DNA of 64,000 nucleotides, from contig CM049311.1 in NCBI GenBank assembly GCA_026874595.1, positions 37,126,676 to 37,190,675 of the forward strand, read 5' to 3'. Within the stretch, counting starts at the first letter, position 1, and each line of letters opens with the position of its first letter. The DNA is from Sipunculus nudus. Lineage: Eukaryota > Annelida > Sipuncula > Golfingiida > Sipunculidae. Below are positions 23,441 to 35,138 of this stretch, one piece after another. A program made the position numbers and the translations under genes. The notes under the pieces are model-generated. The model saw only the letters and a program-made list of their open reading frames with translations. It ran no database searches and was not told the origin of the DNA.

Positions 23441-26400
23441 AGCTCAGATGACTTATAGTCTATATGACTATAGACTTATAGTGGTGGTCCATTGTCCGTC
23501 GTCCGTCGGTCTGTCGTGCCGTCCGTCCGTAGATGTGACACCTAAGAATCCAAAATTCGGCATAATGTTAGATTTTCCCAAGATCTCCTACCAAGCCGAA
23601 AACTGGGTCTTTGCGACTTCATTCCTTTGAGAAATTAGGCAAAAACCTCAATTTTTTATTAAAAACCTATTTTCACACTTAAGGACTGCCTAATATCAAA
23701 ACTGCTCATCTGTTTTCCTCATATTTACCATACATATTCCCCTATATAGTACCTATGTACATGCCAGAAATTATGTCTGTATTATATAATTTAAAAAAGT
23801 TATGGTCCCAAACATAATGCATTTTGTAAAAAATCAGGAAAGATATTTGATCAATTAACACAAAACATGTTAAAGCTATGGATTTTGTTTTCCAGTAATA
23901 TAACTTTTATTAATCAAAATTAAATTGTATACCCAAAATTAGATCAAAATCTTTTAAATTTTATTAAATATTTACAAAAATAAACAATTGGTACCTTAAA
24001 TTTTGCCCAACTTTGACCATGGCACGTTTTTCTCCTGTAAGTACTGTGGATTTAATTTTCACAGCATGTTTTTGTTAGCAATTTGTCTGGTAACACCAAA
24101 AATTTGAAACCAGTTGATCGAAAACTGTAGATTTTATTCAAGTTTTCAAGCACCATGTAACATATTGCTTACATCAAGCTAGTGTTATGCAGTTTGCAAG
24201 AGCTCAGCTCCCCAGCTTCAGCTCTCAGTTCCTAAAATTTGGCATACAATTAGATGTCTCCAAAATCCACTACCATGCCAAGAATTTGGTCACTAGGACT
24301 TAATACCTTCGAGATATTAATGAAAAACTTCATTTTTCCATGAAAAACCCATTGTTACACTTCAAGACTGCCTAATATCAAAACCACTGATCTGACTTTA
24401 ATCATATATACTATACATATTTTTCAATACATTCTCTATGCACATGCCAGAAATGATGTCAGTATTGTGTAATTTTTTAAGCTCAGCTGACTATAAGTCA
24501 GTGGTGTGAATAACACTGTTAAACCTAGTTTTTTTAAATTAGGAATATTGGTCCAACTTTTTTGGATTAATTTTTAACTCATATGGCCATATATTTAACT
24601 TTTGAAAACTTAATTACCTTCACACATTATTTGTTTATGAAATGGAACTTTTATATGACACTTACCGTAGGCCCATTTTTTCCCTTGGTGCATCACTAAA
24701 TGGTTTCAGCCCAAAGGTTTCATTTATTACACAGTCCATATGCTTTAGCTCATGTCCATTATTCTATAATTTACAGAGTTTCATTTAAGCTGGGCCATTT
24801 TCTCTTAGCTTTTCAAATGGTAATATACATGGAAAAACCATAAGAAATAAAAATATTTTGCAGTTACTAATATTTTCCAAAATTCAGCTGAGTGACGCGA
24901 CCCATAGGTCCCTTGTTTAAGTTACAGGCCCAAACATAATGCACTTTGTAAAAAATCAAGAAATATATTTACTACCTTAACAAGAGGATTGCTGAAGCTA
25001 GAGATTTTTTTGTCAGGGATGTAACATTATTTTATCAAGATTCAATTGAATAAGCAAAATTAGTTCTGAATTTTTCAAATTTTATAAGTTATTAGTATAA
25101 ATATAAAATTAGTACCTTAAATTTTGCCAAACTTTGACCATGGCACGTTTGTTTCCTGTGAGCACTGTTGATATAATTTTCATATCATGCACACATTAGG
25201 ATTTCAGCTTTTTAGTTTAGAAAGCTGAAAGAAATTGGCCAAAAATTGTAGCTTTTGTTAATGTTTTTATGAGACCATGTCAGACCTTAGCTCTCCCCAG
25301 CCCCTCTTGAGTCACCTGCATGTTGACCTTGTTGAGCCTTTAACAAATTATGCACGCTTGATGTGAGGCATACATTGGGGTATCCAGGCAGCTTATGGCC
25401 AGCCACAGTTGATCCAGGTGTCCAACCCAAGTCATCTAGTAGTTTTAACTAACAATAAACAATAAATTAATAAATTTTTATTGGTATTTAATAACAAATT
25501 AAAGAAAAATAGAAAAGAAATTTGTTAGTTGATAATAACAGGAAATTAACTTGCAATTACTGATGATATAAGAATCTTGTATCAATTGATAAAATGTCAC
25601 GTATTCCAAATAACACCATGCAGTCACCTATGGTATTTTCCAGTTCAATTTTAATGATAAAAAAATAAATCATATTATTCATTACTAATCATTAGGGATC
25701 ATATGAAGGAAATTAATGGTAGACAAAGATGCAGTTGATAATATTAATCTAGATTCCTGCTGTGTCTAGTGTGTACATTGATGTGAAATTAGTCCAAAAT
25801 GAATATTTTACATTTATTTTTTTTTTAATATGAATAATTGCCATAAAACCAGGTACTTATGATCATTATTTAAATTTGTGAATTTTGTATATTCTGGATT
25901 CTCAACATCACTCTTTGGTGAAAACTGAATAAATACCAGACATGGTGCGAATACTTTGCAAATGTATTTGAATACGAACATGAATATGTACTCCATTATA
26001 AAATTTCTTGCATAAGAATGGGAAATCAGGTAAAAATGAAAGTATATGAATACCAGTGCAAATACTTTCAAAATGTATTCATGAATGTATTCTTTGATAT
26101 TATTTTAATAATCATTTAAGTTGTATTTTATTTTTAAAAATCATACGATTCTCTTATTATTTTTAATAAAAATTATATTTGGGACAATTTGTAATTATTT
26201 TTAATAAATAGTTAAACTCTTATATTATATGTTCTGCTTATAAGTTATATGGCCAAGGCAAAATCTGTGTGACAATAGCACTCCATTTGTTAATAAAATA
26301 AATGAAATCAATCCTCTTCCCTGTCTCCAAAGATACTATCAAAATCATACATAAGCTAAACTCCCACAACTCATAATACAGCTTTTATTTATTTCCACAC

Positions 26401-26481
26401 AAAACAAGCATGTGCCTCATTTCTAAATCATATTTTTTTATCATATATAGCTGAGCGCTGTGACCCATGGGTCCCTTGTTT
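23441..26481 (+). mobile_element. family-A element, middle member; inverted homologue of 7749-11095
   Basis: It begins AGCTCAGATGACTTATAGTC with CCGTCCGTCCG following, and ends GACCCATGGGTCCCTTGTTT. Direct TTTA sequences flank it (left …TTTTTA, right TTTATAC). It matches the reverse complement of 7749-11095 over almost the full length, minus the solo LTR. Two internal units of about 700 bp (around 23530-24235 and 24236-25300, the second interrupted) resemble each other. Confidence 0.8.
24480..24918 (+). mobile_element. family-A short element, innermost member
   Basis: It begins AAGCTCAGCTGACTATAAGT and ends GCGACCCATAGGTCCCTTGTTTAA. TTTAA occurs at both edges (24476-24480 and 24916-24920). 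The homologous position in the left copy (about 10057-10064) lacks the insert. At about 439 bp it is a deletion derivative with only the ends of the family. Confidence 0.8.
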
Positions 26482-26701
26482 ATACTTTTCTATGTACATA
26501 CCAAAAAATTAAGTCATTATTGCGTAATAAGTCAAGAAATGTATTTACACCATGTCAAGTGTTGTTAATTTACATCTACCCACCTAGTACAGCTTTCGAA
26601 AATTCATCTGTGTTATTTAACCAACTCCAGACAGCTTGCCTTGGCTCAGCTTGGCCACTTCTGCCAGGCTTCCCCTCTGCCCTGTATGCCTTCTTCCAAC
26701 C

Positions 26702-26735
26702 TCTCCCCCCCCCCCTCCCCCCCCCCCCCCCCCCG
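26702..26735. repeat. C-rich homopolymer tract
   Basis: Two long C runs are separated by one T (C10, T, C19-20). On the other strand this is a G-tract that could form a G-quadruplex and is prone to length error in assemblies. Confidence 0.9.
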
Positions 26736-27753
26736 ATGGTGCCTAAAATAGATGAATGTTATAATTTTCTGTATTTGATTCATACATTATATTCTAGGCT
26801 TTTGCTACATTTTACATTTTGTATTGTACCACCAGGGTTACAATGATTAAAGTGCACATTTAATTATGTCCACAAAGTGGTGTATTGCTATGAAAGTGTG
26901 GACATTCATCAGAAAAGGAATTCCATACCTTAGAAGAGTAAAAACTTCACCAGGAATATTAATTCAAGTAATAAACTATAGATGAGTTAGTAATTAGTAT
27001 AAAGATATTGTTTGTCTCTCAATCAACCAACAATGTGTATAACTTATTTGAAAAAAATGTTTTTATTTTATCAAATTTACTGAATCTTTTGTTTTGGTGA
27101 ATAAAATAACCATGTACTGAAAACTCCAATGTACAAAACTTTTTAATAGTGATTCAAAGCATAATATTTGAAATGCCATGTTGTGGCATTATTTTCTTTT
27201 AAATTCATTATAAACATTTGTGATTTAAAAATAATAAAATGTATGTGTATGCATAATATGACCTGATGTGAGCTAAACTCTGGATCAATAATGATTGCAA
27301 CTAACAATTCTGATATTTTAACTTAAATTTTCAGATTTTTTTTTACAATTTATATCTTATAAATAAAAAAAATGAATCTGATTAAAACTAATAAAGAGAA
27401 AAAATGAAAATGCTGAAAAAATAGGGTTTGATATAAACTTAAATGCTTTATCCCCCTGAAAGTGAAATAAAGGTATCAGTCCATTCTGTCCACCTGCCTG
27501 TCCATCTGTAAATTTTTCATATGCATCACAGTATCTTAACACTTTTACTGTTTTTCTTCATGACAGTCTTGTCAGAGTATAAGTTTTCCAATCATAAATT
27601 TAGAACTTTACTATAACCAAGTAGGAGGGCCATTACCTCTTAGCTTCTCATATGCTTATATATATGAAAAACATTACAATAGAAATCAGCATATTTTGCA
27701 TTTGCTAAAATTTCAAACTTAGCTTAGCGCAGTGACCCATGGGTCCCTTGTTT

Positions 27754-29060
27754 GTACCAGCAAGCAAGTATAAATATTCCTGCTAGGAAAGGTATAGCAA
27801 CAATATTAATCTACTGATTGTCTTTGTTATATGTTAGGGTTTTACTTTTCATTAATGAAAATGGTGGACAATCCATAGACAATCAAGGTCCATAGACAAT
27901 ATTCCACTTGACACAATATCCACATTCAGTATACACACAGCAAATGCTTATTTGTCACTATTCAGTCACTGTTCCTCAGAATGTCTGCAGACATTTTCCC
28001 ACAGGATATAATGTCTACAGAAAATGATCACAGCTAGGACACAATATCAATATTCAGTTAAATCCACAAGATGTGTTTGTGCAAACATTACTCCTAAGAA
28101 AATAATAAAATTGTACCTGCAGTAATGAAAACTGGAGCACTCGCAAAGCATATCCATTGTTTCATCAAGCATGGACCGAACATTACCACCTCCTAGAGAT
28201 CCAGTTCAGCATGAGAGAGGGGTGATTATGGTCAGGTCTAGCTATGGGCAGTCTGGTATTAATTAAGGTTGATCCAAGTGGTCTGGTCTATTTATTTAAT
28301 ACATTTAATAGTAATACCAGAATGTGAAGAAATAATATCCATTAGTAATTAAGTCCTACTTGTTCCAATGAATAACCTGCAAATAATTAAATGTATTGTA
28401 TGAATTCAGTACTGTCAGTGTTGATAAAATGTTTTAAAATAATGAAACAGTAAATGCATTCAAGACCCTGTACATTCTCATGCAAGTATTCTCTCCATTT
28501 TACTCTCAGGCATTCTTGTCATTGCCGATTAATACCTATACACGTACACTATAACAGCTTACACATTTTATCTCCCACATTTACAATATTTAAGAGGCCA
28601 AGAAAGTGCATGCTGACTGTTGAAAAAAAATTTCTGCCTGTTTATTTGGTACATGGCAGATAATTAGGAGTCTTTCTTAGAGAAACACAAACACATTGTT
28701 CATAATAAGGGTTAGAGTGTTAGTTGAAACTTATCAAATAAAACAAATTCATCTACAGCAAAAGTAATTAAATTAATTAGTTGGGTAGTCCAAGAATTTG
28801 GACCAGTCCAATCCAAACAGGCTGGTCTGTACCTTTTATTTGTGTAAATGGCCTAATATCACCATCTTGAGGATGATCATATGGGCAGAAAATGATAAAA
28901 AGCATTAATACTTGAATCATGAAGAAAAGCATGAAATAGGTAAAAAACTAGATTACCTGTAGTTGACAAGTGACTGAGTGAATCTGCCGAAATCAGAGTG
29001 GAACAGGTGAAGTGTGGGATAGATTGAGTGGCAAGGAGTGCGATGCGTTGCATATTATCA
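27754..29060. other. non-coding stretch, no gene seen
   Basis: It shows mild repetition of CACAATATCCACATTCAGT (about 27910 and 28040) and no coding signal. Nothing else is supported. Confidence 0.4.
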
Positions 29061-29083
29061 TGGATGTGTAAATGTGTAGGTAA

Positions 29084-29900
29084 GTGGCGCCACCTGCCAC
29101 AAAATCCTGAAAGCTATCAAAGTTGTATACATATGTAAAATTTTAGGCAGATTAGTCAAACCACTGCTGAGATATGAGTGATTTTATCCCACAGCAGACA
29201 AACAGAATGATGCTGTGCAAAAATGGTTGCAGGTGGCGCCACCAATTTTGTGTTATCCAAGATGTATATACATGCAAAATTTTAGGCAGATAAGTCAAAC
29301 CACTGCCAAGATATGAGTGATTTTATCCTACAGCAGATAAACAGATGGACACTGTGCAAAAATGGTTGCAGGTGGCACCACAGGTTTTGCATATAATAAA
29401 GAGCTATGTGAGATCTACACACATGCAAAATTTCAGGAGGATATGTCAAACCAGTCCTGAGATATAAGCCTGGTATCTGCAGCATGAAAGTAAATGTAGG
29501 TGGCGCCACCTGTCATAAAATCAAGAAAGCTATCCAGGATGTATACACATGCAAAATTTCAGGTGGATAAGTCAAACCACTGCAGAGATATGAGTGATTT
29601 TATCGCAAGGCAGATGAACAGATGGATGCTGTGCAAAAACGGTTTCAGGTGGTTCGACCATTTTTTGTGTATGATATAAAGCTATCCACATGCTACATTT
29701 GTGCAAGATATTTAGCCTGATTGGTCAAAGATATGTGGGTTAATGTGTCAAAACAGACGCACAGATGGATGCACTAAACAGAGGAAAGGTCAGTGGTCAG
29801 TGCAAAATATTTTAGCACCAGTTCACATGTGACCCGATAATGGTGTAAAGTTTCAGAAAAATCTGTCCAGTGGTCTCAGAGTTCTACTCCGGAAACAAAC
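29084..29900. repeat. degenerate ~130-150 bp tandem repeats with GGTGGCGCCACC palindrome
   Basis: Five units start near 29084, 29233, 29372, 29500 and 29649 (spacings 149, 139, 128, 149). Each runs GTGGCGCCACC, GTATACACATGCAAAATTTC, AGG.GGATAAGTCAAACCACTG, AGATATGAGTGATTTTATC, CTGTGCAAAAATGGTT. The 12-base palindrome GGTGGCGCCACC is perfect in some units. The tail (CAGTGGTCTCAGAGTTCTAC) ends in a different repeat. The palindrome also occurs at about 61026 in another family-A copy. Confidence 0.8.
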
Positions 29901-30339
29901 GAGACGACGGGAGTGGCAGAACCCAATCAAAAACATAGTATCCACATTTTTTTTTTGCAGATACAATCATCTTTATCGAAAAAAGTATGTTTTTTATAAA
30001 TAATTGCATATTTAAAGGGAATTGATGGCTGTAAGAGAAAGCCTTTCCTGGTTTCTATTACTGAGTTAGTCACGTAACATGGAATGGAAATTACTCTAAG
30101 TCACTGGCTTTTTATACTCCTCCTATGCCTTGTCCAAATAACTATTGTTGATGGAGTTGTCAGTGTTACTGGGGGCTTTCCCTGTCTCTGAGAGTCAGTC
30201 TATGTGTATTGATTAATTAATAGCAGGTCATTAATTGGCTTTTTATATCCAGCTCAGTGAGTGCTGTCTTGGCCTTTCAAGTGTGGGAGAGTGGGGTAGT
30301 GTATCAGTTAGGTTACAAGCTAGCTGATAACTAATGGAC

Positions 30340-30591
30340 CAGGCTGTGTTGTTACAGGTGAACACTTGCTTGGAGAGGCTTCAACAGCCTCCCACTGCTG
30401 GATTGCCACCCGCTGGGGGTTGGGCTGCTGCAGGCTTGTTTAAGCCTCAGGACAGCATCTGATGGGCTGCTCCAGGCTGTGCAGGAGGCGTGGCTTGATG
30501 CTTCGCTGAGTGTTGCCATACATTCCAGCTCTTACAGGTGTTTGATACCTCACCAGGTGGGAAACTTCTCTCATCACCTACAATTACAGGT
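30340..30591 (+). other. candidate non-coding exon (GC-rich, bounded by splice-like signals)
   Basis: A locally GC-rich patch is preceded by GTGTTGTTACAG|GTGAAC (about 30357) and closed by AATTACAG|GTAAGTAG (donor near 30592), a near-perfect donor. All three frames have stops, so it could only be UTR or ncRNA. Moderate to weak evidence. Confidence 0.22.
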
Positions 30592-30814
30592 AAGTAGACC
30601 ACACATACGCACCTCACACAGTGGCAGTTGTCCCTGGTCTCCTTGGCTCTAATCCCTGCTTTGTATAGCCAGATTCTCTGGGTCCCAACACTAGGGTTGC
30701 ACAGAGCAAAGAACTGTTGTCAGACCGATTAAGAGTGTAGTATCATGCGATTTTAAAGCTGTCGACATACCCATTCTAATTTGATTCTTCATCTGTGCCA
30801 GAATTTATGTTATC

Positions 30815-31215
30815 ATGTACTGATGCATCATTATCGGTGTAATCATGTGCTGAAACATCATTTAGGTTCAATCAATTACTTATACATCATTATCGGTGTA
30901 ATCATGTGCTGAAACATCATTACTGTTGTAATCATCTACTGATACATCATTATCCATGTTATCATCTACTGATACATCATTTTCAGTATATTCATGTACT
31001 GATACAATTATCAGTGTAATCATGTACTGATACATCATTATCGGTGTAATCATGTGCTGAAACATCATTACTGTTGTAATCATCTACTGATACATCATTA
31101 TCCTTGTTATCATCTACTGATACATCATTTTCAGTATATTCATGTACTGATACAATTATCAGTGTAATCATGTACTGATGCATCATTATCAGTGTAATCA
31201 TGTACTGATACATCA
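30815..31215. repeat. 30-bp minisatellite, about 13 copies
   Basis: The unit approximates TGTACTGATACATCATTATC plus AGTGTAATCA (30 bp). A five-unit block beginning ATCATGTGCTGAAACATCAT recurs 148 bp later (30901 and 31049), giving higher-order structure. The two minus-strand frames rich in Asp/Val/Ser are repeat translations. Confidence 0.9.
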
Positions 31216-31950
31216 TTGAACTGCTGTGATGATATAAACACAAATTCATTGGTGGTTTTGTTTATCAATTTATTCTCATAAGAAATACAATTTTTAGGAA
31301 GAAACTAGGACAAAGAATTAAGTTTTAACTAACTCCTTTCAAGGAGTTACATATATCATCTCTGGATGAGGTATGTTATTGGCCACATAAGGACTTTAAA
31401 TAAGCCACATCAGGACTTACAAAACCAAACACACATACACTTTATCATTAGATATGCCAGATAAAGCGTGTTATACACCACAGAAGGTGTTTGGTAAGTG
31501 GCATCAGGAATTACAAATTAAAACACACACATGCATGCACAAGTTCATGTCCTGATGTGGCTAACTTATGTACAAGTAAGTACCAATCGTGATTAATATT
31601 TATTTTTTAATTATAGGAATAGCTGTGCACAGACTGCTTTGTAAATTTAAACATTTAAGTTTTATTGCCGTAAATTTTCAGTGGATAACAATCAGGAATT
31701 GAAATAAGGTATATGATCAGACAGTGAAAAATTAAGATAAATATATTTATAGCGATTGGTCTTTGCCTGTCATCCTTCTGTCCCTCTGTTTGCAGGGCAC
31801 AAATCATAACCATTAGATATTTAAAGTTGATGGTTGAAATCCAGACAGGTCTTGGTGAAATCTCTGTGCACACCCACAATAAAGTCACTGTGACCTGTAT
31901 TCTGCAAGCTAAACATGATTTTGAACACTTTAAAATCATAATCATCATAT

Positions 31951-34853
31951 TAGTCCAGCTGTTAAGAGAAGAATTGTGGAAAAAATGAAAGAAGCATGAA
32001 ACTTGGCATAACAGTTGTCCATATCATACTCAATATTTTCAGATATATATAGGGCCAAGCAGAATTCACTCTATCTTGGTCAAAATCCAAGATGGCGGCG
32101 TAGATGGCCGCCGGATTATAAAATATCAATATATCTGGTTATATTTGTCCTAGAATGCATTGCAAGTGCACTATTTCTATGTTTTCGGGGTCAAGAAATT
32201 CATTTATAAGGGTTTCAAGTATGTATTATGACTCTATGGTTGAATTCTGGTTTTGTTGACTCTGAAATTATGCTAAATTTGCCTTTGTCTAGCACATCGA
32301 ACAGTAAACATTATTTGCTGAGTTCTGCTGAGCAGTTGCATACTTTGTGATTGTTCTCAAATGAAAGTGTTATTTCCTAGGCTAGATTTGTCTGTCTTTT
32401 CATGCATTTTCATGCTTGAATTGTAGAACAGATTCAATTGCAATATTTCATATTTCTTCCTTTTAATTTCTCTGATTATTTGCATGCTGATAAATGTAAT
32501 TGCTTTGAAGAGGTGATGGCGCAAGAAACTTCTATGTCAAAATCTAAAATAAATTAAGAACTTGATATGTCCATAAACACTAATCATTAGGATATTTGAA
32601 ACCAACAGATTCTGTAATTAGATTCTGTGATCAACGTTACTTTCATGCAAAAATTTTAAGTGCAATTGGGAAAGATCTCATGCATTAATAAAACTGTGCT
32701 AACATTTGAAATATATATTATTTTTAAGTATTTCAGCCCTATACTGTGGTTGGCTTCATATTCGCGAGGCTGAAATTTCGTGATTTCTCCATTTTTAATG
32801 TTTCGCGAAGGTCTCATTTTTGTGATCTCACCAGAACCTATATCAAATCTTTGGTAAAGCCATTCCTGTGTGTATTATAAAATGAGAATAAGTCATGAGT
32901 TTGTGATATTGTTCTCATATAAGGATGGGCCCGTACACACAGCACAGGTTCTTTAGTTCAAATTTAAGGAAAAATTTTTCCTATACCTGCATGGATGTAA
33001 TTTATATTAAGATTTCTCACTGTTCTAACCTATTCCCATACAAGTATTGGCTACACTTAATAAGAATACTCAATTGGCAAATTATTCCCGAGGGTGTCTT
33101 TTTCGCGATTATTTCCATATGCGAATATAGCGAAACTAAAACCATCGCGAACAAAAATGCAACCACAGTATCTGTTTCAATGTAATGATGTGGACAGTAG
33201 AGTTGTGAGATGCTCGTCTATCTCAAAAACCCCAGATTTGATAAACATCGTTCCTATTAGAGTGGGCTGCAGTACGAGGTCCTTCCAAGGACGGTTGTTT
33301 TCTCTGTGTTCTCTGATTTCCTCCAACCCTATATACTACCGAACGCAGCCATTTGAGCCATGGAGAGGGGCTTGTTATAGTTGTTATAACTAATTGTACA
33401 ATCCATATAAAATATATATACAAATAAAATAAACAATCCATATAAAAAAACATGGAGCTAGCTTATAATGTGTGCGTGGCAGGATAAAGACATATATAAG
33501 AAGCTCACACCTGTCAGATTCTAAATGCCTACTGTGTACGTATTGAAATTTTGCTAAAAGTGTCTTTTTCATTAGCACTTTGTTAATGAAGTTTGGAAAT
33601 ATCAGATTGCAGTGTTGAAATTTAAAATACATGTACTGGTTACACGTATTTGAACACCATGCTTGTTTCCAAGGAAAATCGTATCCATAAATCATTTAGA
33701 CTACATGCATGCATGAAAGGATATGCACATATTTAGAAGCTCACACGTGTTTGATGTACAGATTCTTTGCTTCTGTTGCCATAAGGTGATGTCTTTCACA
33801 CTGTATGCTGGCATGAAGACAGAATCAGCAAACTTTTAGAGGAGCATAACATGTATGCTACCTTTGTGCTAATATGGTGATGAATGCATGATATATAATC
33901 AACATACATGTAGATACCTTTGCAGATTGCTTATATTGTGATGTTATGATGATGCTCTTACAAAATAATAAATATGTATCAGTAAAATATCACTACGTTT
34001 TGCTGTGATGCCATTTTCGTGATATAAAAATTTTTTCGAATTTAACGAGTTGGAATTCATTTTGCATGATGTGTTGGTGTCAACAAAATACTTTCATATG
34101 CTAACGGTATGCATACTTGTAGATTCATGTAGTTCATACATGTATTATTAGAATATTTACCACATGTATCAAACTTTAGGGGTCAGTGATACCAGTGTTC
34201 AAGCCAGCTGATTGTTTAAGTTTCAGGGATGTATGATGAGGGAATGAAAAAGCAAGGCGCAAGATAGACTTTTGAATTCACACCACAAGGTTGAAAAATA
34301 TAATAAACCCTTAGGTTCCAGACATACATTTTGTCTTCATCACCTAGATTATATCAAAATTCAGTACAAAGTTTGGTTTGAGATTCATTGACTTGATTGG
34401 TGAATGTAACGGTTCTGTGCTTTAAGCTGCTGTGCTAAGAATTTTCTCTTTAGGTCAGCTTTATGCCCATATGCAGAATGTTTGGGAAACTTTTATTTCA
34501 TACCCCATGCTTCATCAAGTGAATATACATAAATGAGAATAGACTAATTCTGAATATTATTCCTGAATATTATTACCACTGAAGAGAATAGTTTTTTACA
34601 TAAATTTTGTAATATTGCCATCAACTTTTTTTTCACTTATGCCTGAATATTTTCTTTAAGATCTAAAATTACAATCTAAATTACAAACTGCACAAGTATC
34701 TGCAAGTTTGCTGATTCCAAGATAATTTATTTTCAGCCTGGCCCTTTATCTGAAATTCACCATTAAGCTCCAAAGAGCAGTTTTGGAAACTTTCATGCTT
34801 CTTTCATTTTTTTGCACAATTCCTCCAAATATGGGAGCTTAACCGCTGGACTA
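31951..34853. mobile_element. ~2.9-kb element with ~100-bp imperfect terminal inverted repeats
   Basis: The left end starts TAGTCCAGCTGTTAAG and includes ATGAAAGAAGCATGAAACTT, later TCAGATA and AGGGCC. The right end reads, on the minus strand, TAGTCCAGCGGTTAAG, then ATGAAAGAAGCATGAAAGTT, TCAGATA and AGGGCC in the same order. TAT lies outside each tip. No transposase is evident in the interior, which has acquired other repeats (32742-33170, 33200-33460). Confidence 0.6.
32742..33170. mobile_element. MITE, family E (TACTGTGGTTG termini)
   Basis: It begins TACTGTGGTTGG and ends GCAACCACAGTA, with TTCGCGA-rich subterminal sequence in inverted orientation at the two sides. A second copy is at 49329-49733. 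TA at the tips suggests a Tc1/mariner-type target. Confidence 0.7.
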
Positions 34854-35138
34854 TATTGTTTAAAGTTGTTGAACACATGCAAATTCTCAATTCTTCCTTA
34901 AAATTTAATAAATGCACCTCATATAAACATATGCACCTGTCATTATGCAAAATTTGAATGAAATTGACCTGTCAACTCATAAAAAATGTCACATACAGAC
35001 ATTTTATTTTAACCTAAAATTGATACAAAAGCTCCAAATATCCAGAAGTTCTTACAAAATATGACTGACAGATGTGAATGTTATTCCAAATGGTCATGTT
35101 TGTCAGCTGGGCATTATGACCCATGGGTCTTATGTTTT

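Larger units (their letters stand above)
23137..27753 (+). mobile_element. family-A element, outer member of a three-level nest
   Basis: It starts AGCCCAGCTGACTATAAATC (hairpin) with GTCCGTCGTCTGTCC following, and ends GACCCATGGGTCCCTTGTTT at 27753. It is split at 23440/26481 by a second family-A element. The parts on either side (…TTAGTATGAATATTTTT and TACTTTTCTATGTACATACC…) join to the order seen in other copies. No coding capacity. Confidence 0.75.
31745..35138 (+). mobile_element. degraded family-A-like copy, interrupted
   Basis: A head with TGCCTGTCATCCTTCTGTCC, then CAGGGCACAAATCATAACCA, resembles other family-A starts. The tail CAGCTGGGCATTATGACCCATGGGTC at 35104-35130 is the conserved family end. 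The middle is filled by the element at 31951-34853. The start hairpin is lost, so the left boundary is uncertain. Confidence 0.5.

Noticed and set aside
30880-31249. Two Asp/Val/Ser-rich repetitive minus-strand frames
   Set aside because: Translation of a 30-bp minisatellite, whose unit is divisible by three, so it stays open by default.
32085-32115. AAGATGGCGGC as a YY1-type promoter element
   Set aside because: A good motif match, but it lies inside an old transposon (31951-34853) with no transcript evidence.
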